Below are positions 23,721-35,570 of a DNA stretch of 64,000 nucleotides, piece by piece. Below the pieces are notes generated by a model that made no database searches, was not told the DNA's origin, and was given only the letters and a program-made list of their open reading frames with translations. The DNA is from Allolobophora icterica. Lineage: Eukaryota; Annelida; Clitellata; Crassiclitellata; Lumbricidae. Location of the stretch: NCBI GenBank assembly GCA_963556255.1, contig OY744610.1, positions 12,515,977 to 12,579,976 of the forward strand, written 5' to 3'. Every line of letters starts with the position of its first letter. Position 1 is the stretch's first letter. Made by a program: the position numbers and the translations under genes.

Positions 23721-24639
23721 CGTTTTATTATTAATACAACACCAACAATTACTCCTGGTGATATTATTATTTATTATTATTTTGAAGCTTTTATATTTTA
23801 ATTATAATTATTATTTTTATTGGTTAAAAATGAGAGGCTCTCAGATATTTATTTACTATTTTGTTGTCTTTCGTAATTTGAGCATATGCAGTTGTAGTAA
23901 CATACACAGAAAACAAAACAAATATCAACCGATTAGTTTTATTATAACTAAGTGAAACAGTAAGCTAATAATAATAAATTGATATCAGTGAGCAAATTGC
24001 AATGTCATGTTCACATTTGCATTCGCTCAATGCAGAACGCAATGAATCATATTCAAGTTAGTGTTGAAATCCTTAGGTTTCTATGTTTGAATATTTTCTT
24101 TAAAATCACGATGCTTACCAGTAACCGTTGTAATTTCTACTATAATACTATTCAATTTAACCTCACTCTGATATTACTGTTATTTATCTAAAACTAGTGG
24201 CAATAATAGACCAATAAAATATATAATTAAGAGTCGCGTTGCAAAATTGTGTATCTCACATTTTGAACAAAACATCGGACATTGTCGCTGACTATTTGTT
24301 AAAAAAGGAAATTGTTATTTGACGACATTATTTTCCATTAGCTTATTATAGATAACTCGGATACAAGCAATAACTCCTGTATTGCGTACACATACACAAA
24401 GAAAGATTGTTGGACAAACGGTAGGGTTGGCCAGAATCGCCATTTTCTTAGCCACACTCGCTGTTTGTATCGTCAGATGCCACAGAGAAAAACTTAGATT
24501 CAAAGACTGACAGACGCCAAGAAAACATTGGAAGGCAGGAATTTAGAAATCGTCATTATAATGAGCACTTTTCTACGCCCGAAGGAAACAAAATCAAACG
24601 TCGCAGCACTACAACATGCCTGCGCAATGCTGCTTCCCA
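23721..24639. other. Very AT-rich spacer
   Basis: ATT-rich low complexity with no gene or transposon end recognised. Confidence 0.4.
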
Positions 24640-24970
24640 TTTATTAAAACCAGTAAGTCCTGCATTGGATTCCTGCCTCAGAGCGCATCTCCTTTATGAT
24701 AGCTGCACTAGTTTGGCGGCGTCTCTCCGGCAGCTCAGTCCTACCTATCTCAACTCTGTTGCCCAATTTCTGACTTAGCCTCTCACAGAGCCTTGCGCTC
24801 TGCGACTAATGGGAGTTATTGGTCCCTCGGGCGTGCTCCGTAGTCAGACAATGCCAAGCCTTCTGGATTGTTGGCCCGTCTACCTGAAATGGGCTTCCGA
24901 TCACCTTACGCTGCTTCCCCCAGTATAACTTAGCTGCTTTCTTCCGACTCCTCAAGATCTCTATTTAGCC

Positions 24971-25436
24971 CAGTGTTTAATCTAGTCCCCCTCTGCTGAG
25001 GGGGGAAATCAGGTTTGTCGGGGGACCAACAACGGCGACCTTTTTACGAGAAATTTCATCCGTGTTTCAACGTCAAAAAATTTATGAATTTTGGAATTTT
25101 ATGAATTTCCTCCTGTAAAAGTTGGAATTTCATCTATGAAAAAAGTTGATGACCTTTTTTTTTTTTTTTTTTTTTTTAGTCATCACTTTTTTTTTTATAC
25201 TTTTATACTTTATACACCAATAATTCACCAATAATTACTCTCTCAGAAAAAGTGATGACCTTTTTTTTAGGAATTCATCTCTCTGGGGGGGGGGAAAACC
25301 ATGTATACACATGTATCCTGGGGGGGAATTGTCTTCCCCTAAAGTTGTCTACATTATAATATTGCCGGCCTCTGGGGGGGAACTTGAATCCTGGGGGGGA
25401 CATTTACCCCCCCAAAGCCGTCTAGATTAAACACTG
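24971..25436. mobile_element. MITE with CAGTGTTTAATCTAG ends and a 9-base TSD
   Basis: Left CAGTGTTTAATCTAG and right CTAGATTAAACACTG are perfect inverted repeats. Flanks 24962-24970 and 25437-25445 are both TATTTAGCC. Nine bases is one more than hAT elements normally make and equals the Mutator-type length. The interior holds poly-T, GGGG runs and the AAAAGTGATGACC/GGTCATCACTTTT motif shared with the MITE at 8436. Confidence 0.85.
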
Positions 25437-26181
25437 TATTTAGCCGTATATCAGCTGGGAGATCCTCTGAGTATGTATCTTGAAGATGCAGAGTCAAGGG
25501 AGAAATTGCGAGTTTAGCCGATTTACATGCAGCAATGCAATAAGACTTGGAAGGATTGAACTGCAGAGCCAAAGCATTAGAAACAGACATCCATAGGTCA
25601 AGAATTTTTTGCAACCCACTAACAGAGGGGCATTATAACAACATGTCGTCTGCCCAGAGCAGGCAGCCAATAAATAGCTGATGTGACATTCCACATCAAG
25701 TTGACGCCGTTCACAACAACAAATATTGATGAATATATTAAAGAAGGAAGGCGATAGAACACCAACACTCCCGTCTCGCACCAGATGTCATTGAGAAGCA
25801 GTGCGAAAAACAACTGCCCAGCTCACGTTAACAAGAGGTTTGATATACCAGTTTTCTAAGATAGATGCTATAGCGGATGGCATACCAGCTTGCAACAGTG
25901 AGTCGAACAGTTTGCCGTTAACAACACTGTCAAAAACTTTTCTGATATCCAAATAACCCATGAATACAGAACTACCTTATTGGAAAAGTGCTCGACGGTT
26001 GTCCGTACTGCAAATGTAGCCTCAGCACAAACCATCCCACGTTCAAAATCAAACTGCAATTAACCGGAACTAAGAAACTGGTTACAAATTAGACTTAAAT
26101 TTTCCAACACTTTAGAAATGATAGCAATAAAGGTGATCGAACATCGTTTATATTCCGAGTTTCATCCTTAACTAAGGGAAT

Positions 26182-26695
26182 CATGGGCGGCGATCTAGGG
26201 GGAGACGGAAGTCATGTCCCCCACCTTTTAGAGTGGGGGGGACACTCCATGCATTTGTCCCCCCACATTTTGAAGAAAAACCTAAAAAGGCGGAGAAATG
26301 TAATTGTTCCTGAGGGTTTTTGGAGCGTTTTTGATGAGAAGAGGTAAAAATTAATTTTTTTTAGCAGAAGTGTCCCCCCAAAATTATGAGGAAGAAGGGG
26401 GAAAAGGTGTAAAATGTGGCGAATGACTAAAAAAAGGTCACCAGCTTTTTTTGGGAGATGAAATCGATGTTTTTGGGGAGATGAATTGGTGAAAATGAAA
26501 GTGTGGAAAAAAAGTAAAAAGTGTGGAAGAAACGTTGCAAAAGAGGTGAAGGACTAAAAAAAAGATGAAAGCGAAATTTTTCGGAGATGAAGGGGCAAAA
26601 AATTTGTTTGGGGACAAGATTTTCAAAAACCGGTCGTCGACGAGATTGTGGCCGACTTTGTCCCCCCCACCTCTCAGACAAGATCGCCGCCACTG
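26182..26695. mobile_element. hAT-type MITE with perfect 8-base TSD AAGGGAAT
   Basis: Ends CATGGGCGGCGATCT and AGATCGCCGCCACTG pair except at positions 3-4. The duplications AAGGGAAT lie at 26174-26181 and 26696-26703. Interior is purine-rich with an AAAAGGTCACCAGCTTTTTT motif related to that in the MITEs at 8436 and 24971. The open frame of 118 codons across it is not a gene. Confidence 0.9.
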
Positions 26696-26870
26696 AAGGG
26701 AATAATAATGCTATGACCAAACGCGGGCGGCACATACTGGTGGGTAACAAGGAGCTTAAACACCTGTACCAGTGCAGTTGCAAGGCTTAGGCCATGTGTT
26801 CAGCGCACAGCTCATACGGATCTCGGCCTCTGCCAAGGACAACTTTAGAATTGAGACCTGTAGCCTACAT

Positions 26871-27421
26871 GTTCAACAGTCAGCTGTCCATAAATGTCAT
26901 AAACAGACACCATTCAATTTCTTAACACGTCTACGTGTCCTTAAAGGCAAACGGGATTCAGGACATCTGGACTGCTGCTTATGTTGTGGAAGTGGTCCGT
27001 GAATTTGTCAGCATAAGCTTATTCATCATGATTGACACACACACACTGAACCAAATCTATTTTGATAAGTTACGGCGAAATTTTGAATTGCATGATTTCA
27101 AAATCTATTGTTCGTACTCTGATTGTGTAATTTTCTTTCTTTCACTCAGATTTTCGCTCAATCTAAGCAATGCTGAGATTTTCGCGCATAAAACTTTCGC
27201 AATAAATAATTCGACAACGCTAGCTTGGATAAGCACAAGGGTAGTCGAACCGGAACAAATTATTGTTCTCTGGGACATATTCGGCAGCAGGGTTCGTCTG
27301 GCCTTCCTCGGTCGACGTTTCCTCACCCCGTCACTGGTTTTTAGTCGATGCCTCCTCATTCTTGCGCTTGGGCTTCCATTACCTGTCACCCGTTGCGACT
27401 TGAACCCCGAACACTCTTGAA
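26871..27421. other. Spacer between the LINE and Mab-21-like copy 2
   Basis: Plus- and minus-strand open frames (up to 161 codons) have no recognised domain. The sequence may include further upstream, unrecognisable LINE text. Confidence 0.35.
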
Positions 27422-30307
27422 TTATGTGTTAATAATACGAAGCTTTTGTAGAAGAAACCTGCGAATGATGTATTCAAAAGGAAGATTGGTTGTCTTGGCT
27501 GAAAATTCAGTCAGTGCGTCTTTACACGGAAGATTACAGTCGATACAACATCTGACTCTCAAATATCTTGCAATAAATTGTCTTCCAAGGAAATAGTGAC
27601 GTTTAATGGAGTAATGCTCCAAAAGAGAAACCGAGAGTAAACCCTCATGACAGAGCACATTGTGTCCAAACCAGCGCGCGAATGTTGTTGACTCGTCAGA
27701 GAATTTACATATCCGCAAATCGTCATTCGGAGGTGATAAGTAATAGAAAAGTGTGTGAAATCCAAGCAAAGACTGTATGTCTCTATCGAAAAAAGAGTCA
27801 AGCGGTGGCAACATCGAAACATTCGCCAATGCAAGCTCCTTCAAATCGCTCCGCAGATCAGGCTCATGAAGAATTTGTTCACATAAATGCAGCACTTCAT
27901 CGTACTGGCGACACTTGTAAAGGTACAAAGCACGATAGCAGTCGACTGTGTTGCATTGGACGCCAAACTCTTTGCAAATCACGCTGTAGAATATTGTCAA
28001 ATATTCTAAAGCATACTCCATTGAGGCATCAATTACATTTTCTGTGACTGTCACAGGATTACCAGCCATAGATTCCGTCTGTGTCAGTAAAATGTTATCT
28101 GTTCTGTGATAAACGATCTGTCTTGTAGCATTGAAAAGAGTGCCTGACTTCATCGCAGCAATACATTTCGGCTTTATTAAAGCCTTCAGATATTCGTCCA
28201 TAGGAAATGCTGAATCAGGCAAATAATCATAAATATCGAAATGCCTGGATATCTTTTCGGCAGATAATACAGCTAGATAATGAACGAACACATTTGGTGA
28301 AAGACGAAGATCAAAGTAAGGCCGCCTGCCAATTTAATGACTATTACTGTCAGTTATCTTCTTGTGAAGCACACACGATCCAACGATTCTTGCGACATCG
28401 TCAATAAACAACAAGCAACCTGCGTTTAGTATTTCCTTATCCCTTAGGGAAGTCTGATCTGCGACGACTGCTAAGCAGAAGCGTATTGCTTGTTGGTAAT
28501 CTGATGCAGCATAATGGAGAGCAGCCAGATAGGCCAAAGCTGCAGGTGTAATGCCGTTCAATTTATAATCGACGTATTCTAATGCTTTTCGCAGAAACTG
28601 TTTTGACATGAGAGAAAAAAGTTTAAATTCAGAACGGCTAGTTGATCCAGTTAAATTTTGCATGAGATCCTGAGCACGCAGAAATTGAAACTGACAACTT
28701 TCCGCTGTATACGGTTTCGGAAAGTTATGATACCTGGACCTTATAATTATTTGTTGCATTGAAATTGCATTGACCAATTCGACAAAGAGACTGCTATCCC
28801 ATGAAATCTCTCCGCAACTTAAACCATATGTAGCATGCAAAATATACAGAAGAATGTCGCAGCACGTGAAACATGAAACGTTGTCTGCTGTGAGATTTGC
28901 TATTCTAATGTACATTTCAGGATTAAGATGTCGTACATTACAATCAGTTCGTAAGTTCAGGCGCAGTCCTGAACTTGCCCCGATTTTAATTATACGACGA
29001 CAAATTCCGTGAGAAGTTGCGAATATGAAAGAAAACCACCAATCAGCTGTTTGCAATGTATTCGCTTCCCAAATTTCATTGAGAGGCAGCATGTAATCCA
29101 TAAAATGTGGGGATACTTCCGTTTTCCTTTCAACACTGAAATTTGTCTGAATGTATGATAGTATGTAATTTTCAACGAACCAATTACAAAGAATGCTAGA
29201 ATTGCGGAACTCTTTTAGTCGGTTTTGTATCTTGTCAAGCATTGTGGAGCTCATCGGCTCGTAAAATAAATTTGCTTCAGGAATAAAATAGTTCGGACAG
29301 TATCTCCTCTTTAGCCATTCTGAAAGCTTTCGTAACAACTCACTGCAGATCGCAATAACAGAAGATGGGTTCCACCACTCTGGTGACATCTCTTCACAAG
29401 TCCATAACATCAACGTCTTTAAATGATACGGACAGAGAACCTCATCCTCCTTTGGACAATCCTTTTGTATTAATTCTCTCTTTGCAAAGAATCTCAGCAA
29501 ATGATAAACAACCTGCTGAGCTTTAGTCCAACTCTGAAGTAAAATAACCTCCGCGACTGAAAATGAAAATCTCCACTGCAGTTTATCATGTCTACAGTCA
29601 CGATGCTGAACGCATACAACATGACAACCATTTTGTACAACTTCCGAGATTGTATCAGGTGTCGGCCATCCGAATTTCCTTGGTCGAATGGGCCATTTTT
29701 TGGCTTCTTTAGGCCACTGAGGGCTCCACACGGACATAACCGCATCAAATCCAAGACAACCATAAGCATCTGATTGACATTTAATTGCTGGACCCTGAGC
29801 AGAGTTTCGCAACGTTCTTCCTTTCATCGTACAAGTGTACTTCGTCCTTGAAAGAGTAGATATGTTAAACGCTGCGTAGCCGTCTAGAAGAGCTGATCGC
29901 CTAAATTCGTAATTTTTATACTTCCAGTTATAGTTCATTTTGCCCAAAAATTGTAATCGAACAAAGCCCGGATAATTTTCATATGATTCAATCTTGTAGC
30001 ACCTGATCGTATCTGATAGGCCACTCATATCACTTGGCAACACTGGAGAGTCGCCACTGAAGGCAAGCTCAGCAGCGTTGGAAATTAAGGAATCAGTGTC
30101 TTCTATGCATCTGTTGAGCGGTCGGATATAGAACTCCGCAGCGCTGCCACACAAAATCGAGTACATGATTGGTGCATGGTCTAAGGATGGACCTAAGTCA
30201 TGCATTTGATCAGTAACAAAAGAAACAAACTTTGGAAGTAACTGACATGTACCAACGATAAAATCTGATGCCATTTCTTCATTCGATTTATCTGCAAATT
30301 CCGTCAT
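27422..30307 (-). pseudogene. Mab-21/cGAS-like gene, copy 2, full length with one premature stop
   Basis: The minus-strand frame runs 657 codons from 30307, meets a TAA at 28334-28336, and continues in the same frame to 27422, giving about 961 codons in total against 958 in the intact copy. At the stop, the intact copy has TAC (Tyr, in LHYIGRRLY) where this one has TAA, a single substitution. Everything else is in frame. The nucleotidyltransferase core is kept: CGSAAEFY (GS near residue 55), EDTD about 15 residues on, GFDAVMSVW as the likely third acidic residue, and the family hallmark WPKEA..W..RPRKFGWP. The truncated product would keep the whole catalytic half and the first TPR-like segment (ALAYLAALHYAASDYQQAI) and lose the C-terminal third. 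It could therefore be a young pseudogene, a polymorphic null, or a shortened active protein. Confidence 0.85.
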
Positions 30308-30690
30308 CCTAAATGAAACACATATGTATCCTAAAAATGCATCACGATCATCATTATCATCATCAGAAGCAGCAGGATCATAATTCTAGTTATCACCCGC
30401 ATCAAGTGGTAACAATCACCTGTATCACTCACAGGTCTACCAATAAGGTTTAGTTGGCAGTCTATTTTCAGCCAAGGATCTATCTGTTGAAGCTTCTTAC
30501 TCGAATAATAGCCATCATTGTTGATCAATCAATCAACCAATCAATCAATCAATTTTTCTTTATCCCTCAAGCAATCTGACAAACAACGGCACTTCGTACG
30601 TCGTAAGCTAATTGTTAGGTGAGAGGAACTGGAGGTAAACTGTTTAACAATTGAGCCTAATACGAAAGTTAGCTTATCTCTCTTCTTTGC
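30308..30690. repeat. 5' flank shared with copy 3
   Basis: Parallels 52256-52600: the interrupted ATC stretch followed by AGAAGCAG, ACCAATAA.GTTTAGTTGGC, (ATCA)n, and GTTAAACTGTTTAACAATTG-type text. It contains the putative promoter or 5' UTR of the gene. Similarity fades near 30690 and 52600. Confidence 0.75.
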
Positions 30691-30939
30691 TTACACTTAA
30701 GATCAACAAATATTATATTTTTTCATCTGGATCCAATTCTTGTGCATTATGACAACAGTTCTATAGAAGTGATTGGCTTATATTCGCTCAATGGATGTCT
30801 TTGATGTTACTGGAACCAGAATGGTACTTTGTTCCAGGTCTGTTCCTCTCTTCTGTGCGTTCTGCGAATTCAGTGATGTCGTTTAGGTCAAGGAGAAAGT
30901 CCAACATCATCGGAATACCCCTCTTCCGTAGCCTGTTTT

Positions 30940-31215
30940 CTGATATCACGGGTTTGGGAATTAGGCACCGAAGTAGGAGAAGAAGAGCCGTCCCTTGGGC
31001 TATTCTGAGAGGCATTCGTAGACACTCATTAGCGATTTCAATTTCCTTAGCCTCGGCATATGAGGACGGGTGGCCAGTCCACTCCCTCACTGTCTGATCT
31101 TCCCACCGACTGCTTACCGTCAGTGTACTCATTATAGCTAAAATTTCTGCCCTGGGCATTTGAACCTTCGACATATCGGGTGACAGGCGAGCACACTAAC
31201 CACTAGACTACCACG
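30940..31215 (-). mobile_element. tRNA-derived SINE-like element, second copy
   Basis: The minus strand starts GTGGTAGTCTAGTGGTTAGT (A box) and holds GTCGAAGGTTCAAATGCC (B box), a spacing typical of tRNA-like promoters. The body matches that at 19530-19990. An open frame of 128 codons through it (RWEDQTVREW..) reflects the conserved body, not a gene. Confidence 0.7.
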
Positions 31216-32144
31216 CACCCCAGGGACCTAGATTGCCCCCTCCCCTCCAAGTTTCAATCGAGCTAATTTGTGAAGTCTTTAGTTTATAGTTAGCAATACG
31301 ATTAAATCATCGCCAGTTTCACACCCGCCGCTTGGGAGAATGGTTGATGCTTTTTACACTATGCAACAGCACGCCATTTGACACTTACTGTATACAGGAC
31401 TCTTGTTTTGGGGTCTGTGTATGACCCTATTCTAGTCTTGCATTGGAAAGTTCTTTAAAGCGTTATCGTTTCATTCGAATGCTGGGTCGGTGCTTGCGAT
31501 TCAGCTGAACCTCAAGACCAGGTTATTGAAAAGGGTGTTAACTGGTGTGTCAGGTGAACTTCCTTACCTTTTAATCTTTCTTACAGACTCATATACGGTC
31601 ATATTCTCAGGTCTCTATAAATTTTAATATTGCTTATACTACGTGTAGATGGTTTTGCAATCAACTGTGATTTCCTTGAAGTAGGTATCATAAGTACATA
31701 ATTATACATGTTTTCATGCGAGAAGTTGGCTGAATACATCAGGCCCTAAAGATTTTCCTCACCGTTTATCCTTCGTGATGCAAAACCCCCGTCTGGGTAC
31801 CGAGGTCATCTTTCTAAGACCTATGGCTGTGGAGATATGAATATGAATATTCACTTGGATTATCACGGTGAGTCACATCACGTGATCCATGGCATACTTA
31901 TCGCACAGTGTCAAACGTGAGATTCAAATTCTCGTAGTCAAAGACCCCAGTGCTTGAAGCTGTACGCGTTGATCTTAACAGCAAGAGCGTCAGCTGCCTC
32001 CGCACGATGTCTCCGATGAAGGAAGCTTCTTCTCCGTATCAAGTACTTAAGATAAGGGGTCATGTATGCTGGCTCACTGCTCCTGATAGTGAGCTTGCGG
32101 AGGGGGTGAAACGGTTAAGAGTAGCCACCATGATAGCCAGACAA
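31216..32144. other. Spacer, partly related to 19990-20100
   Basis: GAGTCACATCACGTGATCCA near 31870 matches GAATCACGTCACGTGATCCG near 19998, so the duplicated unit probably continues here. No gene. Confidence 0.4.
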
Positions 32145-33159
32145 TAAAAGTTCCTCTAGGTTGCAGCATGAAGGTTAAAACGTTCAGATGGTAAAATTTC
32201 CTCTAGGTTGCAGCTTGAAAGTTAAACTACGCCACTACCGAAATTTGGGCTAGGCTACTTCCGCGCCTAGATAAAGAGGGAGGGCAAAGCTCTTCATTTT
32301 TGTCATGACACAGCGTCCTTAAACAGAAACGCCTCATTGTTTAACACAGCAAGTACTCAGAGGCCTACTTTGAGGGTTTATTGCTTGTTCAAACGGGGAG
32401 CGGTTGTGAAGAATTTCTCGCAATTAATGTCGACTTTAAAAGATCCTGACCGAAGAGTCGAGACCACTCTTCATAGCTCTAAGGAAATCTCAATTCAGTA
32501 ACAGCAAGACTCAGTTAAATATCTAATTAACTAATTAAATATCTAATTAACGCGGTTAAATATATTCCACTCTCTACCAAAGATTGTAAATCGTGGTTTG
32601 AATTTTTAACCTGGTTATCTTGAATCATCGAAATCTTTAATCCTCCACGTATTCTAGGTTCCTAAGTGTATCCCCAGAGAGATGTTTTGATTTGGAATCA
32701 CTTGGCAAGAGAATCCCATAGGCTACAATTGATACACACCGTTGTCGTCGAAACCAGGATTTGCATGTCATTCTGGCCTACGTGCCGGAGACGCTTGGAA
32801 GCCGGAGATAATTTAATTAACCCTCGTAGCATGTTGGGGTCCATATGGACCCCAAGCACGTCTTCACTTAAATAAAATGTAGGGAAACCGTGCACTTAAG
32901 AAGCTGAAATTTTATGACTTTTCATCATTTATGGCAAGGAATAATTCCTGTTAAAATAAATATTCCACACCACTTATGGGACCTGGTACAAGACGATTAT
33001 ACACTTGAGGTGTTGGGGTCCAAATGGACCCCAATGATAATAATGCATTTGGAGACAACACAAAAATTTAAATTTTGCAATTTAATTCAAGATTTTAAAT
33101 TGCAGTGTCATTGGTTTAGTCTATGTAACAATATATTTGTTCATTCATTCATTCATTCT

Positions 33160-33600
33160 GAGAATTTATATGGCGCCTCTTCCAGTTACACACTCAGGAC
33201 CACTCCCAGTCAAACAACGGCTAAAAAGAAAGACTTGGAATGATTTATGTAACGCAGGCAAATTGTTCAGAGGTAGTAAGCGCAGTTCCAAAGGGAGTCC
33301 ATTCCAAGTACAGGGTCCAACAACTGAGAAATCCAGGCGCTGCCTAGTAGAAGAACGAGGGCATGGGACCAAGAGCTAGCCTACCCTCTGGTCGAGAAGC
33401 GAAGTTCCCGACGAGCTACGACGGGGCGTAGATGGGGCGCAGTCAAGAAGACAGCGAAACAGTAAAGCAGTTTCCCGACAGAAAATAGGGAGCCAGCGCA
33501 ACACATCGCGCATATAAGCAGAGACAGAAGCATACTTGGAGTTACACCAGATGAGTCCAGCAGTTGATCGTAGAACCCGTAGCTACTCAACGAGTTTGAG
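33160..33600 (-). mobile_element. CR1-like LINE 3' fragment nested in the piggyBac-like element
   Basis: The minus strand reads a RDVLRWLPIFCRETALLFRC-type segment, then RQRLDFSVVGPCTWNGLP, LELRLL and a final FQVFLF, the closing motifs of CR1-type ORF2. It ends in GGCGCCATATAAATTCTCAG and an (AATG)n tail near 33130-33160. Shares its 3' text with the LINE at 41935-42797. Confidence 0.65.
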
Positions 33601-34259
33601 CTCATCAATCACATGACACAGAAAGAAGCAAATGAAAAAGAGGCGTGTGAGATACAGACCGTTTGTGGCAATTTGAATTATTGCAAACTATATTGATATT
33701 TATGTATGTATTACTTGGTTTTCAACACAATTTTGCTCTTAAGTTTGTGTGATCACATGAGTTCGTGACAAATGCATGAAAATATAGGGCCTAGATAGCA
33801 ACCAACACCACGCCTGACCTCAAAGAAAACGTGGAAAAGACAAAAAATACGGACGGTTTGTGGCAAATTTAGATCCTTTGTAAGTGATGGACGAAAAATA
33901 ATGGAAACAACGTGTCAGTTGCGATTGTACTAGAGTTTAGTATTTTTGGCCTATCATAAAAAACAGTAAAAATCTTTTTGTGCCTGTTGTAGTTGTATGC
34001 TCAGGAACATAAGTACTCATGGGTAGTAAACTCGACTGCCACTTTCAGCAGATATTCTAAATATTACTAAGATACAAAGACAGCAGCAGAAAAAAATTAC
34101 TAGAATACAATGAGAAGTTTGAAATTTTAGTCAATTCCCTGCCTTCTTGCTTTTTCTTTTTCAGCTCCTTTTATCACAATATAAAGTCATAACAACTGCC
34201 ACATTTTTATTAGAAAGCAAAACAGTATATGACCGAGGGGCTTAAATTTGGTCTAAAAA

Positions 34260-34672
34260 GCGGGGGTATCAATTTCTTACATACACGAAGCAAGGCGGAG
34301 ACCGATTTCTGGGATAGCACAATAATAAAATATTGATTGGCATTGTTCAAAAGTGGAGGATACGTACCCCCAGTCCAAAAAGTAGGGGGTATCTGTACCC
34401 CTCGTACACCCACAGATTACGCCAATGATATGACCACATATCCTATCAATCGTAGCAATTTCTTACGATTGATAGGATATTGATATATCGTATCAATTTC
34501 TTACATACACGAAGCAAGGCGGAGACTGCGATTTCTGGGATAGCACAATAATAAAATATTGATTGGCATTGTTCAAAAGTGGAGGATACGGTACCCCCAG
34601 TCCAAAAAGTAGGGGATACCTGTACCCCTCGTACCCCCACAAATTACGCCAATGATATGACCACATATCCTA
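34260..34672. repeat. Tandem duplication of about 180 bases with a perfect hairpin at the junction
   Basis: 34266-34445 and 34489-34672 are nearly identical (TTTCTTACATACACGAAGCA through GCCAATGATATGACCACATA). Between them is an inverted repeat with 16-base arms (TATCCTATCAATCGTA at 34439-34454 and its complement at 34464-34479) and a 9-base loop. Confidence 0.85.
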
Positions 34673-34834
34673 TTGCTACTACATAACGTTCTACCAATAA
34701 TCCGTTGGTTATAACATTGGGGTCCATATGGACCCCAACACCCTAAGTGTGACCAACTTAGCGACATACTGCGAGGGTTAAGACGCATAATTAGTAATTG
34801 CCTACATAAAGAACGGCCCGTCACAGAAAAGACC

Positions 34835-34837
<3 letters not shown>

Positions 34838-34907
<70 letters not shown>
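34838..34907. repeat. (ATC)n microsatellite
   Basis: About 23 units, at the position equivalent to the longer tract in block A. Confidence 0.95.
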
Positions 34908-34908
<1 letters not shown>

Positions 34909-34948
34909 GTTCCCGAAAACTACAATTTAGGAGGCGATAGTGTACTTA

Positions 34949-35570
34949 CTGGTTCTCCATTGTCCTCCGTCATTTGTCATGTCCAGTGCTCCTCTTGGCG
35001 TTAGTCCAAGTGATGTATGTCCTCATTTATACTGTCTGTCCCGCGTAGTCTTGGTCTGTCTTTGTTTTTTGGGAGAGGGGATAGAGTAATGGTAACACTC
35101 GTGGCCAGGAGAGCATTAGATCGCGGTTCGATACCCGGAGCTTCTGATTTAAGGCGAGCGATCGATCGCTCTCCTTGGTCGCCTAGCATTTGGAGGCGAT
35201 AAGTTAGGAATACTGGTTCTCCATAATTGTCCTCCGTCATTTGTCATGTGCCGTGTTCCTCTTGGCGTTAGTCCAAGTGATGTATGTCCTCATTTATACT
35301 GTCTGTCCCGCGTAGTCTTGGTTTGTCTTTGTCTTTTGTGACGGGATAGAGTAATGGTAACACTTGTGACCAGGGGAGCATTAGATCGCGGTTCGATACA
35401 GACGATACCCGTAACCCCCTCTGGGGCGGCGCCTTGCATGGCTGTCACACCGTGTGTCTAATTAAGATCTTGATTGTACTGTCATGTTTCAATGTAATCT
35501 TACTGCGCTCTTGTCAGTTTGAAATAATAAGAAAATTATTATTATTAGATTATTATTATTCTCTTTCCTT
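34949..35570 (+). mobile_element. Tandemly duplicated segment carrying two tRNA-like SINE heads
   Basis: A segment of about 263 bases is repeated: CCGTCATTTGTCATG .. TAGTCCAAGTGATGTATGTC .. CCCGCGTAGTCTTGGT occurs at about 34970-35060 and 35232-35325. Each copy is followed by GATAGAGTAATGGTAACACT and GATCGCGGTTCGATAC (35078-35137 and 35343-35400), an A-box/B-box pair of a tRNA-derived SINE. The second copy runs on to an ATT-rich tail near 35566. Confidence 0.65.

Larger units (their letters stand above)
24640..26870 (-). mobile_element. LINE reverse-transcriptase ORF broken by two nested MITEs
   Basis: Reading the minus strand downward: near 26780-26704 QYVPPAFGHSII, interrupted by the MITE at 26182-26695, resuming at 26181 with IPLVKDETRN (together the P-P-x-F-x-x-x-x-I-I-P-x-x-K block of RT). 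Then 25868-26059 gives MVCAEATFAVRTTVEHF and a KFLTVLLTA stretch (the F-D-x-V palm region), then LSPSFFNIFIN. 25500-25600 gives LALQFNPSKSYCI, after which the MITE at 24971-25436 interrupts. A largely open stretch (AKLYWGKQRKVIGSPFQVDG) continues below 24970. The YADD box itself is degenerate. The insertion points fall in conserved RT text, so the order of events is clear: LINE first, MITEs later. Confidence 0.7.
32821..34777. mobile_element. piggyBac-like element, non-autonomous, 1957 bases, TTAA target site
   Basis: TTAA at 32817-32820 and 34778-34781 flanks the ends CCCTCGTAGCATG and CATACTGCGAGGG. Block A provides the empty site near 22799. The palindrome GGGGTCCATATGGACCCC lies 13 bases inside the left end (32834-32855 including flanking TT/AA) and again 39 bases inside the right end (34717-34738). 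A one-base variant lies about 190 bases in (33013-33034). No transposase gene remains; the interior is filled by a LINE fragment and a tandem duplication. Confidence 0.9.

Noticed and set aside
35078..35137. tRNA gene (A and B boxes)
   Set aside because: No cloverleaf can be completed, and the unit is duplicated with SINE-like flanks; same judgement for 10790, 15120, 19900 and 31160.
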